Shown here one piece after another: positions 25,518-33,487 of a stretch of DNA of 64,000 nucleotides. The notes beneath the pieces are model-generated. The model was not told the DNA's origin and did no database searches. It worked only from the letters and a program-made list of their open reading frames with translations. Where the stretch lies: assembly GCA_015521775.1 (NCBI GenBank), contig WANN01000024.1, positions 1 through 64,000 on the forward strand. Reading direction: 5' to 3'. The number at the start of each line of letters is the position of its first letter. The stretch's first letter is position 1. The translations under genes were made by a program, and so were the position numbers. This DNA comes from Thermoproteaceae archaeon. GTDB taxonomy: Archaea; Thermoproteota; Thermoprotei; Thermoproteales; Thermoproteaceae.

Positions 25518-26219
25518 GTGGACACATGGTACTTCGACGCGCATATGCACCTTGCCCGTATCGGAAGCGTAGACGTGTTCGGCATGTGCCGTATAAGGAC
25601 CGCCATATGCGTCTCGGAGCACGAGAAGGATCTGAAAAAGGTCCTTTCCATGGCAGAGGCGCATAGGGGCATAGTCCCGTTTGCGGGGACCCACCCACGT
25701 GTACTCGACATGTCCGACATTGAGAGGCAGGCCAGCCACATAAAATCGGTGGCGGGAATAGGCGAGGTGGGCCTGGACTTCACGGTTGCACGTAGCCCGG
25801 AACTTAGGGCGGTCCAGATGGCCATCTTCAGGGCATGGCTGCAGATAGGCGAGGCATACGGCAAGCCCGTCGTGGTGCACTCCCGCCACGCAGAAAAAGC
25901 GGTACTGGCGACCTTAAGGGAATATAGGGTTGTCGCGGCAATCCATGCGTATAGTGGGCCCCTCGATGTGGCCAGGGAACTCATAAAGATGGGCCACTAC
26001 TTCTCCTTTCCTCCAGTAAGCAGCCCAATTAGGGCAAAGCTCATGCGCTTGGCGCCGTTGGAAAGAGTGCTCGTGGAGAGCGATGCGCCCTACATAGCCA
26101 GTCCATGCCGCATAAGACGCGCCATATCTGCCATCTCCAGGGAGAGGGGGATCCCAGAGGACAGGGTGGTCGACGCCCTGTGGACGAACCTAGCCGCGTT
26201 CCTTGGACGCGCCCCCTGA
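25518..26219 (+). CDS. TatD family metal-dependent hydrolase
   Basis: Amidohydrolase-fold protein of about 233 residues. Metal-site motifs: FDAHMHL near the N-terminus, GIGEVGLDF, VVVHSRHA, AIHAYSG and LVESDAPY. TatD relatives act as DNases or phosphoesterases; the archaeal role is unsettled. GTG 25518 was chosen because TatD proteins start just before the HMH motif. The frame is open from 25401, 11 nt after egsA, but its first 39 residues are low-complexity. Confidence 0.85.
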   Translation: MDTWYFDAHMHLARIGSVDVFGMCRIRTAICVSEHEKDLKKVLSMAEAHRGIVPFAGTHPRVLDMSDIERQASHIKSVAGIGEVGLDFTVARSPELRAVQMAIFRAWLQIGEAYGKPVVVHSRHAEKAVLATLREYRVVAAIHAYSGPLDVARELIKMGHYFSFPPVSSPIRAKLMRLAPLERVLVESDAPYIASPCRIRRAISAISRERGIPEDRVVDALWTNLAAFLGRAP

Positions 26220-26433
26220 AGTTCCCATCATTCATCGGGGCAAGGGCGGCGCTCCGCACGTCCCCACGGGCTTAAGGCCAGGTCAGTATTGGCCGTCCTC
26301 GTCATGGGGTCCGCCCGGAAACCTTGCAATCACCGCATTTCGCTTTGTGCTAAGTTTAAATCGTTGACCTCGGCTGATCAGGCGAGGCCAAATTGCACAC
26401 GTGCCTTTACAGCCTAAGCGAGCAACGGCCCAA

Positions 26434-26868
26434 TCACCTGTCAGGCAGGTTTGAATTCAGCACGTCACGTGTGCACCTAGTATACACAACTATATTTAAC
26501 GGTTCTATGCCCTCCTCCATAAGCGACTTTATGACCTTTTCGGATATGCGCGGATCGGCGTCTGCGACCTGTCCCTTGTCGAGGCACACGATGTTTATAT
26601 GCTTCTCAACCTTGTCGTAAAACGTCTCCCCCTTGTACTCAAACGAGACCACGAGCCCGATCTCCTCGAGCAGCTTTAACGTGTTATAAACCGTAGAGAC
26701 GCTGATGGTAGGCGTGTGCGACCTAACCGAGTTAAATATTTCGTTGAACGTAGGGTGCTGCTTCCTGTCCAGTTTTTCCAGTATCAGCCCTATTATCTCC
26801 AGCCGCTGCGGCGTGACCCTGTACCCCCTTTCCTTTAAAAGCGAAATCACTTTGCTACGGTCATCCAT
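26434..26868 (-). CDS. Fur/PerR family transcriptional regulator
   Basis: 144 residues: winged helix (LLKERGYRVTPQRLEIIGLIL, ISVSTVYNTLKLLEEIGLV) and dimerisation domain with GETFYDKVEKHINIVCLDKGQVADADP. The usual pair of CX2C zinc sites is absent; only two cysteines exist, so it belongs to a zinc-site-free branch and may sense metal or peroxide through histidines and acids. ATG 26868 is 25 nt from the CATATAAC box (26889-26896). A perfect 7-5-7 inverted repeat lies just upstream, suggesting autoregulation. Confidence 0.88.
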   Translation of the reverse strand: MDDRSKVISLLKERGYRVTPQRLEIIGLILEKLDRKQHPTFNEIFNSVRSHTPTISVSTVYNTLKLLEEIGLVVSFEYKGETFYDKVEKHINIVCLDKGQVADADPRISEKVIKSLMEEGIEPLNIVVYTRCTRDVLNSNLPDR

Positions 26869-26903
26869 GTAGATGCCTATTAATGGAAGTTATATGTCTT
26901 TAC

Positions 26904-26922
26904 CATATATAATCAATATATG
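26904..26922. promoter_or_regulatory. Inverted repeat, candidate operator of the Fur-like gene
   Basis: CATATAT-AATCA-ATATATG, a perfect 7-5-7 palindrome, 8 nt upstream of the TATA box (26889-26896) of the Fur-family gene. The size and A+T-rich dyad are similar to known Fur/PerR boxes; binding is inferred from position only. Confidence 0.5.
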
Positions 26923-26955
26923 TCTGTTGAGCCGACGGGAATGGACATCAGGGCG

Positions 26956-27282
26956 TCACTCGTACTCCCTCCAGGTATACCCACATTTGGTGCACCTATA
27001 AAAACGTGTCGGGGGCTCATCCGCGGCCCTAGTCTGCTGCATCCACACATATGCTTCTTCGTTCCCGCAGCGTGAACAACGCGCTTTAATGGTCGGCGCG
27101 TCTGACCGGCCTTGCGAGACTATTATGTCGCTTTTCCTAGACACAGAGCTCCTATGTGTATATGCGTCTTTAACGGTTCCGCTGGCCTCCTCCTCGTAAC
27201 CGCATTTAGGGCACCTCAGCACAGTTGAGTGGCCTTTTTTTGCGGGGACCAGCAACGTCCTGTCATTTGGGCAGAACTTCAT
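26956..27282 (-). CDS. tfs: Transcription elongation factor TFS (TFIIS/RPB9-like)
   Basis: Stimulates RNA cleavage by backtracked RNA polymerase. 108 residues: N-terminal ribbon MKFCPNDRTLL...CPKCGYEEE, linker, and C-terminal zinc ribbon CSRCGNEEAYVWMQQTRAAD...CTKCGYTWREYE with the acidic Asp-Glu tip (ADEPPTRFY). The N-terminal ribbon has CPND where a CX2C is expected, so its zinc site lacks one cysteine. ATG 27282 follows ATATAAAC at leaderless distance. Confidence 0.95.
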   Translation of the reverse strand: MKFCPNDRTLLVPAKKGHSTVLRCPKCGYEEEASGTVKDAYTHRSSVSRKSDIIVSQGRSDAPTIKARCSRCGNEEAYVWMQQTRAADEPPTRFYRCTKCGYTWREYE

Positions 27283-27406
27283 GTCGCTAGGGCCAAATAC
27301 CGGTTTATATCTTTGCTAAATAGGGGCCATTATGGGGTTAGGCGCCCACGTTAGGCGGCCGCCCGTGACAGAATCATTTTAAAACTAAATGTGGCATCCC
27401 GTCAAC

Positions 27407-27883
27407 ATGGTATCCGTGAAAGAGGTGCCGGCGGACCTGCTGATAGAAAGGCTTGCGACGTATCTTAGGGAGAATGTGCAGCAGGTAAGGCCGCCAGAAT
27501 GGGCCCCCTTCGTGAAGACCGGCGCCAACAAGGAGAGGCCGCCTATGCGGGAGGACTGGTGGTATGTACGGGCCGCCTCTGTACTGAGGAAGCTATACCT
27601 TAACGGGCCGGTTGGGCTGAGCCGCTTGAGGACCATGTATGGCTATAGGGCTAAGGTGGGTAGCGGGATGAGGAGGGAGCGTTTCCGTAAGGCCGGTGGG
27701 TCCATTATTAGGAACATACTGCACCAGTTGGAGGCTGCGGGGCTGGTGAAGAAGGGTAGGGAAGGGCGCTCGCTGACCAACGAAGGGCGTAGGCTCATGG
27801 ACAAAATCGCCGCTCAGATTGCTAGGGAGCTTGGCGAAAAAAGGCCCGAATTATTGAAATATTACTCTCCGAAGACTAGATGA
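27407..27883 (+). CDS. rps19e: Small-subunit ribosomal protein S19e (eS19)
   Basis: 158 residues from ATG 27407, 26 nt after TTTTAAAAC (27376-27384); an in-frame ATG at 27389 is less likely. Typical eS19 features: [54 protein letters not shown] and [14 protein letters not shown]. Assembles on the 30S head. The stop overlaps the start of the PDCD5 gene, forming the archaeal S19e-PDCD5 pair. Confidence 0.97.
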   Translation: MVSVKEVPADLLIERLATYLRENVQQVRPPEWAPFVKTGANKERPPMREDWWYVRAASVLRKLYLNGPVGLSRLRTMYGYRAKVGSGMRRERFRKAGGSIIRNILHQLEAAGLVKKGREGRSLTNEGRRLMDKIAAQIARELGEKRPELLKYYSPKTR

Positions 27884-28215
27884 TGGGCGTGGAGTTCGAC
27901 AACGAAGAGGAATTGGAACGAGTAAGAAGGAAGAAGGCCGAGGAACTTAGGCAGAAATACGAGGAAGAGCAGCGTAGGGCGTTGGAGAGGGCGCAGAAAA
28001 GGGTCGCAATTAAGCAGATACTCACTGCGAGAGCGTTGGAAAGGCTCGACAACATCAGAGTTGTGAGGCCCGAGCTGGCTGAGGCTCTGGAAGGCCAGCT
28101 AATACTGCTCGTCCAAAGCGGCCGTATAAGGCCTCCCATAGATGAGGACCTCTTAAAGCAGATACTCGAAAGCGTGTATAGGCAGACACGTAAAGAATAC
28201 CGGATAAGGTTCTGA
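27880..28215 (+). CDS. DNA-binding protein of the PDCD5/TFAR19 family
   Basis: 111-residue helical protein: acidic-basic N-terminal helix ([20 protein letters not shown]), core [29 protein letters not shown], and the basic C-terminus [10 protein letters not shown]. This is the PDCD5 family, which binds nucleic acid in archaea. It overlaps S19e by 4 nt and is translationally coupled to it. Confidence 0.93.
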   Translation: MMGVEFDNEEELERVRRKKAEELRQKYEEEQRRALERAQKRVAIKQILTARALERLDNIRVVRPELAEALEGQLILLVQSGRIRPPIDEDLLKQILESVYRQTRKEYRIRF

Positions 28216-28288
28216 GGCCTTTCCCAAGCGCTGGGCCGACGCGTGGCCCCATGGCACAAGTATTAATACCCAGCCAATTTTATAGCAC

Positions 28289-28444
28289 ATGGCGAGGTAT
28301 AAAGCGCTTGGACGTAAGAGGAGGCTTGCAGCGGCGTTGAAGTCCAACAGGTCGCCCCCCGTGTGGGTCATAGCGAGAACAAAGAGGCGTGTACTCACTA
28401 CTCCAACGCGCAGGCATTGGCGCAGGGCCAAGCTCAAGCTATGA
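28289..28444 (+). CDS. rpl39e: Large-subunit ribosomal protein L39e (eL39)
   Basis: 51 residues, very basic: starts [20 protein letters not shown] and ends [11 protein letters not shown], the full eL39 pattern lining the exit tunnel. ATG 28289 is 25 nt after ATTAATA (28261-28267). The stop overlaps the L31e start as ATGA. Confidence 0.95.
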   Translation: MARYKALGRKRRLAAALKSNRSPPVWVIARTKRRVLTTPTRRHWRRAKLKL

Positions 28445-28707
28445 GCGAGCCGAGGGAGTACGTCGTTAATCTGAGAAGGGCGTACGAGGCCTCCAGAACA
28501 AAACGTGCAAAATATGCCATAGGCCTCATAAGGAGGTTCGTCGCAAGGCACATGAAGGTGGAGGAGGGCAAGGTGAAGCTATCAGAAGAATTGAACGAGT
28601 TCGTATGGTCCAGGGGCATGGAAAAGCCCCCGCGGAAGGTCCGTATAGAGGTGGAGCGCAGGGACGACACTGTGCACGTGCGGCTTAAGGGAAAACAGCG
28701 CGAATAG
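28441..28707 (+). CDS. rpl31e: Large-subunit ribosomal protein L31e (eL31)
   Basis: 88 residues: [40 protein letters not shown] and the Trp-containing [20 protein letters not shown] are diagnostic of eL31, near the exit of the tunnel. ATG 28441 lies in the L39e stop (ATGA overlap); the longer frame from 28363 is inside L39e. Confidence 0.96.
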   Translation: MSEPREYVVNLRRAYEASRTKRAKYAIGLIRRFVARHMKVEEGKVKLSEELNEFVWSRGMEKPPRKVRIEVERRDDTVHVRLKGKQRE

Positions 28708-28751
28708 GGGGTTCAGGCATAGATTTATAAGGGTTCTGGACCCCTATAATC

Positions 28752-28856
28752 ATGGGGACCCGCCGATACGAACGTGCGCGTCTTGCTGCAGGACGCCCAT
28801 CCATCCTGGAGAGGCCCCCTATGGGCAAGATGGGGCTTAAGCCCGCTATGTGCTAG
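28752..28856 (+). CDS. Predicted 34-aa basic microprotein between L31e and aIF6
   Basis: ATG 28752 is exactly 25 nt from the centre of TTTATAA (28724-28730), better placed than any other start. The frame encodes MGTRRYERARLAAGRPSI and continues to ERPPMGKMGLKPAMC, then TAG at 28854. It ends 6 nt before aIF6. Highly basic and Gly/Arg-rich, so possibly ribosome- or RNA-associated. Not recognised; a translated leader regulating aIF6 is the alternative. Confidence 0.5.
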   Translation: MGTRRYERARLAAGRPSILERPPMGKMGLKPAMC

Positions 28857-28862
28857 GCGGCC

Positions 28863-29537
28863 ATGTTCAGCGTCGTGCCAGCCAAGCTCTACGGCACATC
28901 CACTATTGGCGTATACATGGCTACGAACAACCGGTACACCTTCATCCCCATAGATGCCCCAGAAAAGGTGGAAGACCTGGTGCGTGAGTCCCTTGGGACC
29001 GACATTGTTAGGGTCGCGCTAGCTGGTTCCCCTCTCCTTGGGCTATTTATGGTGGTGAATGACAATGGTATCCTGGTGCCGAGCATAGTAGCCGAGGAGG
29101 AGGTGAGGACGCTTAAGCTGACGGGCCTCAACGTTGGCGTGCTCAAAACCAGGTATACGGCAATTGCGAACCTGACGCTGATCAATAACCGTACGGCCCT
29201 CGTATCGCCGCTGATGGAGGCCGAGTGGCGCCACGTCATCTCCGATGTGCTGGGGGTGGAGGTTATTTCCGATTACCTGTGCGGAAGCCCACTCGTAGGC
29301 TCGCTCTCCGTGGCCAACAATAAAGGCATACTCCTATCCCCAGAGGCCGCTAACGAGGACATAGAAAAGGTTAGGGCATACTTCAAGAATTCCAAGGTGG
29401 ACGTAGCTACCGTCAACAGGGGCAGAAGCTTCTTGAAGGGTGGAATAGTGGCTAACGATAGGGGGGCCCTGGTAGGCGACGAGACCACGGGTATAGAGAT
29501 CATGAGGATAATGCAGGTACTCGGCGCCCAGCAATAA
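28863..29537 (+). CDS. Translation initiation factor aIF6
   Basis: Ribosome anti-association factor binding the 50S subunit. 224 residues with the fivefold pseudo-repeat of IF6: TSTIGVYMATNNRYTFIP, VNDNGILVPSIV, INNRTALVSPLM, ANNKGILLSPEA and ANDRGALVGDET. GGCTTAAGCC (28834-28843) may be its own TATA element, 25 nt upstream. It leads L20A, prefoldin alpha and FtsY, a common archaeal cluster. Confidence 0.96.
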   Translation: MFSVVPAKLYGTSTIGVYMATNNRYTFIPIDAPEKVEDLVRESLGTDIVRVALAGSPLLGLFMVVNDNGILVPSIVAEEEVRTLKLTGLNVGVLKTRYTAIANLTLINNRTALVSPLMEAEWRHVISDVLGVEVISDYLCGSPLVGSLSVANNKGILLSPEAANEDIEKVRAYFKNSKVDVATVNRGRSFLKGGIVANDRGALVGDETTGIEIMRIMQVLGAQQ

Positions 29538-29566
29538 CTTTTAAACGTGTCCTAAGCACAGACGCC

Positions 29567-29821
29567 ATGGCCACAGTCAAGTTCTACGTTGTGGAGGGGA
29601 AGGCGAAAATAGGCGATTTTTGGAACGTGTTTAGGATGTACGTTAGGGCGGTCAAGCCCGCGGATGCTGTGGAGCACGTCTATTCCAGGCTGGGGAGCAC
29701 ATACAACATAAAAAGGAGCCACATAAGGATTATAGACGTGAAGGAGGTTGAGCAAGCCCATGTCAAGGACGAGAACCTTATAGAGTACTCCAAAATAGAC
29801 AGGATAATTGTTTACAGATGA
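29567..29821 (+). CDS. Large-subunit ribosomal protein L18Ae/LX (L20A)
   Basis: 84-residue LX protein: VKFYVVEGKAKIGDFWNVFR, AVEHVYSRLGSTYNIKRSHI and IIDVKEVE, the single-domain archaeal counterpart of eukaryotic eL20. Its stop overlaps the prefoldin start as ATGA. A TTTTAAACG element about 25 nt upstream gives it a separate promoter. Confidence 0.93.
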   Translation: MATVKFYVVEGKAKIGDFWNVFRMYVRAVKPADAVEHVYSRLGSTYNIKRSHIRIIDVKEVEQAHVKDENLIEYSKIDRIIVYR

Positions 29822-30234
29822 CGCGTCAAATTAGTAGGGAGGAGATCGAGCGCTTGGCCCAGGAACTGGAGATGGTGGAGCAACTGGCGTTGTCGATGCA
29901 ACGCCAACTCGACATGGTCGTCTCGGCTATCGACGACATGAACGATGCCATAAGCTCCATCAAGCTTGTCGAGAAGCCGCCTAGCGAGACCCTTATACAT
30001 ATAGGGGGCAGCACATATGTGAGGGGGACAATACAGGAAAACAGTAGTCTCATTGTGGCAATAGGCGCCGGATACTACATAGAGGTGGACAGCAACCTTG
30101 CTAGGACCATGCTCGAGGCCAGGATGAAGGAGCTGGAAGAGACGCGTAAGAACCTGGAGGAAAACGTCACGAGGCTTGTCGAGAGGGCCAGCCAGATCAG
30201 GCAGTTCCTCGGTTCCCTGATGAGGACCCAATAA
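29818..30234 (+). CDS. pfdA: Prefoldin alpha subunit
   Basis: 138 residues: two coiled-coil arms (EEIERLAQELEMVEQLAL at the N-terminus, EARMKELEETRKNLEENV at the C-terminus) around a beta-hairpin core (ETLIHIGGSTYVRGTI, SLIVAIGAGYYIEVD). Forms the alpha2-beta4 chaperone that delivers substrates to the thermosome, which is encoded at 57.2 kb. Confidence 0.95.
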   Translation: MTRQISREEIERLAQELEMVEQLALSMQRQLDMVVSAIDDMNDAISSIKLVEKPPSETLIHIGGSTYVRGTIQENSSLIVAIGAGYYIEVDSNLARTMLEARMKELEETRKNLEENVTRLVERASQIRQFLGSLMRTQ

Positions 30235-30261
30235 GATTTAACGGGAAACAGCCGCTGTGCC

Positions 30262-31182
30262 ATGTTCGGCGGTCTTAGAAACGTCATGGGGAAAATAATC
30301 AGCAATGTGGTGGGGGCAGTAACCACAGAGGAGCTCAAGCCCGACAAGCTCGACGAACTGCTAGAGCCCATGCTAATGGACCTAGTCGAGTCGGACGTCG
30401 CCTTTGACGTGGCCGAGGCCATTATTGGGAAAATAAAGGAGAAGTTGGTCGGGGCCAAAACGCCCAGGTTCTCCGATAAACAGAGGACCATAAAAGAGCT
30501 CGTCAAGGCGGCCTTACTGGACCTGCTCAGTGACGTGCCAGACGTCGATTTCGACGATCTATTGGTGGCCAGGACACGGGAGAGGAGGCCCGTTATAATC
30601 ATGTTTCTGGGCCCTAACGGTTATGGCAAGACCACGACAATGGCCAAATTGGCGTATAGGCTTCTAAATAGGCATAGACTGACCACGGTTTTCGCGGCTG
30701 CTGACACGTTCAGGGCAGGGGCGATAGAGCAGGTATCCGAGCACGCCAATAGGCTGGGCATAAGGGTCATCGCGCATACCTATGGCGCCGATCCAGCTGC
30801 TGTGGCATATGACGCGGTTAACCATGCGCGTTCACGCGGGATACACGTGGTCATGATCGATACTGCGGGCCGCATGCACACCGACAAGAACCTAATGGCG
30901 GAACTGCAAAAGATACAGAGGGTGGTGTCCCCAGACTTCTCGGTGCTCGTAGTGGACGCGTTGTTGGGCAACGAAGCAGCGGAAATAGCACAGCACTACT
31001 CTAGGTATGTGCACGTCGACGGGCTCATAGCCACCAAGGTGGACGCGTATCCCAAGGGCGGCTCAATACTGACGTTCCTATACCTTTTGAGGAGACCTAT
31101 ATACTACATGGGCACAGGCCAAGGATACGGCGATTTGACCCCCTTCAACAAGAGCGACTTCATATCCGCATTGCTATCATGA
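30262..31182 (+). CDS. ftsY: Signal recognition particle receptor FtsY
   Basis: SRP GTPase, 306 residues. N-domain helices are followed by the G domain: G1 FLGPNGYGKTTTMAKLA, G2 DTFRAGAIEQ, G3 DTAGRMHTDKNLMAEL, G4 TKVDAYPKGG and closing GTGQGYGDLTPF. The acidic A-domain is nearly absent, as in many archaeal FtsY. Docks ribosome-SRP complexes at the SecYE channel; SecE is the next gene. Confidence 0.96.
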   Translation: MFGGLRNVMGKIISNVVGAVTTEELKPDKLDELLEPMLMDLVESDVAFDVAEAIIGKIKEKLVGAKTPRFSDKQRTIKELVKAALLDLLSDVPDVDFDDLLVARTRERRPVIIMFLGPNGYGKTTTMAKLAYRLLNRHRLTTVFAAADTFRAGAIEQVSEHANRLGIRVIAHTYGADPAAVAYDAVNHARSRGIHVVMIDTAGRMHTDKNLMAELQKIQRVVSPDFSVLVVDALLGNEAAEIAQHYSRYVHVDGLIATKVDAYPKGGSILTFLYLLRRPIYYMGTGQGYGDLTPFNKSDFISALLS

Positions 31183-31214
31183 ACAATTAAAAAGTGCATG
31201 TGTGAACCCGATGT

Positions 31215-31511
31215 ATGAGGCTACTGGGCAGGATCTTCGAGTTCTTTACCAACGTGCGCTGGATATACCAGGTGGCCAAGAGACCGACAAGGAGCGAGTA
31301 TGGACTCGCTGCTAGACTCACATTGCTGCTGAGCATCGCGGCTGGAGGCTACTCGTTCGTGTTTCAGATAGTGGGCACGCTGATAAATAGTCCTATGACC
31401 GTACTTGCGTTGGGGTACCCGCGTAACGTCGTCGTGTTCCTCGCCATTTTCCTGGTACTCATAGGGCTGTTTCTATATATAGTCATAAGCCTGCGGAAGG
31501 GGATCAGATAG
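31215..31511 (+). CDS. secE: Protein translocase subunit SecE (Sec61 gamma), extended
   Basis: 98 residues. The first 55 fit SecE: amphipathic helix with the conserved AKRPTRSEY motif, then a transmembrane helix (LTLLLSIAAGGYSFVFQIVG). It adds a second C-terminal membrane helix (VVVFLAIFLVLIGLFLYIVI), so it is longer than the usual 60-residue archaeal SecE. AATTAAAAA (31184-31192) lies 26 nt upstream of ATG 31215. Its position before Spt5 is the classical secE-spt5 arrangement. Confidence 0.85.
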   Translation: MRLLGRIFEFFTNVRWIYQVAKRPTRSEYGLAARLTLLLSIAAGGYSFVFQIVGTLINSPMTVLALGYPRNVVVFLAIFLVLIGLFLYIVISLRKGIR

Positions 31512-31518
31512 GCATAAG

Positions 31519-31780
31519 GGCCCTACCAAACCTTGGTAGGCCAAGAGTATCGGCGTGGCGTCGTTGGGGGTGCGGAAGCCGTGAGGGCAATTCGCCGCGC
31601 ATGGTGGGGAAGCACCACGCATGTCTCAACAACGCCGATGCCTTGTGCCCAATAAGATGGGGCGTCTAGGCGTGATCCGGGCCCGCTGGACCGGTTGAAA
31701 GCCTTAACTGGCTTAGCGCTGGAAAGGCCGGTAGAGACAGGGCGAGCCCATATGAGGGGCCATAAGCAACCCCGTTTTTT
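31519..31780 (+). ncRNA. Candidate structured RNA between secE and spt5
   Basis: 350 nt without a gene but rich in complementary segments. Stem 31519-31529/31533-31542; long-range helix ATCGGCGT (31549-31556) with ACGCCGAT (31632-31639), continued by GTTG/CAAC. Inside it, hairpin 31599-31606/31613-31620; then ACCGG (31690-31694) with CCGGT (31728-31732) enclosing hairpin AAGCC-TTAACT-GGCTT. A T6 run (31775-31780) can terminate it. CTATATATA about 20 nt before the SecE stop may drive it. It may be RNase P RNA of the reduced Thermoproteales type or another guide or housekeeping RNA; diagnostic motifs were not found. Confidence 0.45.
31775..31780 (+). terminator. T-run terminator candidate
   Basis: Six T residues following a C-rich segment at the end of the candidate structured RNA and 50 nt upstream of the spt5 TATA box. 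Archaeal terminators are commonly simple T-runs. Confidence 0.4.
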
Positions 31781-31861
31781 GCCCGCCACCTTCGCCGACC
31801 TAAGCCTCTCGACAAGCTCCTCGACCTCCAAACTTTATAAGGTCTGCGCCCCACCAGCACA

Positions 31862-32302
31862 ATGGAGTGCAACATATTTGCAGTCAATGTTGCCGGGAGG
31901 CAGGAGTACAATGTGTCGATAATGATGAAACTACGTGTTGAGGGTAAGGGCACACCCATACATTCCATCGTGGTCCTCGACAGCATGCCGGGCCTCGTGT
32001 TCGTTGAGGCAGATGCCCCATTTACCGTCGATAGGATGATACTCGGACTAAAGCATGTCAAGGGTAGGCTAAAAGGAAAAATAACCCTTGACGAGATGGA
32101 GAAGCTTCTTAGGCCCAGGCCGGTAATAGAAGAGCTCAAAATAGGTGACGAGGTGGAGATTGTTGCGGGGCCCTTCAAAGGACACAGGGCAAAAGTCACC
32201 TTCGTGGACGTAGGCAAGGGCATAGTTAGGGTGGAGATACTAGATGCGGCGTTCCCGCTGCCCCTCGAAATGAAGGCCGTGGACGTGAAGAAACGCACAT
32301 AG
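31862..32302 (+). CDS. spt5: Transcription elongation factor Spt5 (NusG homologue)
   Basis: 146 residues: NGN domain (NIFAVNVAGRQEYNVSIMM, MPGLVFVEADAPFTVDRMI) and KOW domain (KIGDEVEIVAGPFKGHRAKV). With Spt4 it clamps RNA polymerase on DNA and promotes processivity. ATG 31862 is 26 nt after CTTTATAAG (31832-31840). Follows secE with the candidate RNA in between. Confidence 0.96.
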   Translation: MECNIFAVNVAGRQEYNVSIMMKLRVEGKGTPIHSIVVLDSMPGLVFVEADAPFTVDRMILGLKHVKGRLKGKITLDEMEKLLRPRPVIEELKIGDEVEIVAGPFKGHRAKVTFVDVGKGIVRVEILDAAFPLPLEMKAVDVKKRT

Positions 32303-32463
32303 CCCATAGTCGGGCCATCCCACCCACGTACTGATCAGCTGTCCTCAAAGGTACCTCGCCATGGAGGAAAACGATTTTAATCCGGCGCCCTATCACGGCG
32401 TGGCGGGGAGGGACGCGTCATGCGCCGACACGGGGACAATGAGCTGCTGCGCCAACAAGGTGA

Positions 32464-33486
32464 ATGGCTGAGGGACGCGGAGCATTCCTTTTGAGCACGG
32501 TGCCGGGCCTCGAGGACGTGGTGATGCGGGAGGCCGTAGAGAGGCTGTGCGTGTCGAGGGCCTCAACGCACATGATGAGCGGACGCGTTGTGATGGAACT
32601 GTGCGGTGGATATGAACGCTTAAGGTACATGAGGACAGTTGAGAACATCGCGCGCTTGATATTCGTAGGTGACATCGGCGACCTGTGGAGGGGGGACTTT
32701 TTGAGGGAGATAGCCAGATACATGACGCCGGCCACGACCTTCGGCGTGGTCACTACGCGAGTCGGCGAGCACAGCCTTGCCAGCCCCGAGATATCTGCCA
32801 CTGTTGGAAAAATGGTGCAGGAATATGTGGAGAGGCATAAGGGGTTCAGGCCCATAGTCAATCTCAGGATGCCAGACCTGGAGATAGACGTGGATGTAAT
32901 ACACGACAAGGTCTATGTGTCGCTCCTCATGACGAGGCGAAGCATGAAGCACAGGCCTTACAGGGTCGCTGGGCACCCTGCGGCGCTCAATCCGATAATT
33001 GCGGCGGCCATGGTGTATATTTCTGGCCTAAAGGACGGAGAAACGTTGTGCGACCTCACCTGTGGTAGCGGCACCATTCCCATAGAGGCCTCCCTGATCA
33101 GGCGCGGCATTAGATGTATATGCGTGGATATACGGACAAGCCTAGTCAAGGGCGCAATAGACAACATGAAGGGGGCATCCACATATCCCAATATGGACGT
33201 AATCCCCTACGACTCCACGAAAATCACCCGCCTGTTACGTGGAGCTGTATGCGATAGGGCCGTGATGAATCCCCCATACGGCATACGGGTCAAGGCCCAC
33301 ACGCGTATAGCTAAGTTCTACTACAAGCTGATCTCACAGGCGCTCATATCTGTTAGGCGTAACATAACGCTGATAACGCCGCGCAGACGGACCATAGAGG
33401 GGGCATTTGGCGACCTCGTCACGCATAGGAGGGTCGTATTTCAGGGAGGGAATTACTCCTGGATCTTCGTGCTGCGGGGGGACTGA
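32464..33486 (+). CDS. THUMP-domain RNA methyltransferase (Trm14/TrmN-like)
   Basis: 340 residues: ferredoxin-like and THUMP part (LLSTVPGLEDVVMREAVERL, then YMRTVENIARLIF), then a Rossmann methyltransferase with motif I LCDLTCGSGTIPIEAS, motif IV VMNPPYGIRV and motif VIII region ITLITPRRRTIEGAF. Such enzymes make N2-methylguanosine in tRNA. A TATA-like TTTTAA (32375-32380) lies about 85 nt upstream, so there is a leader of about 62 nt carrying a 23-codon ORF that ends just inside this gene. Confidence 0.88.
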   Translation: MAEGRGAFLLSTVPGLEDVVMREAVERLCVSRASTHMMSGRVVMELCGGYERLRYMRTVENIARLIFVGDIGDLWRGDFLREIARYMTPATTFGVVTTRVGEHSLASPEISATVGKMVQEYVERHKGFRPIVNLRMPDLEIDVDVIHDKVYVSLLMTRRSMKHRPYRVAGHPAALNPIIAAAMVYISGLKDGETLCDLTCGSGTIPIEASLIRRGIRCICVDIRTSLVKGAIDNMKGASTYPNMDVIPYDSTKITRLLRGAVCDRAVMNPPYGIRVKAHTRIAKFYYKLISQALISVRRNITLITPRRRTIEGAFGDLVTHRRVVFQGGNYSWIFVLRGD

Positions 33487-33487
33487 C

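Noticed and set aside
26393-26620. Plus-strand ORF overlapping the Fur-like gene
   Set aside because: Antisense shadow; starts with TTG and lacks a family resemblance.
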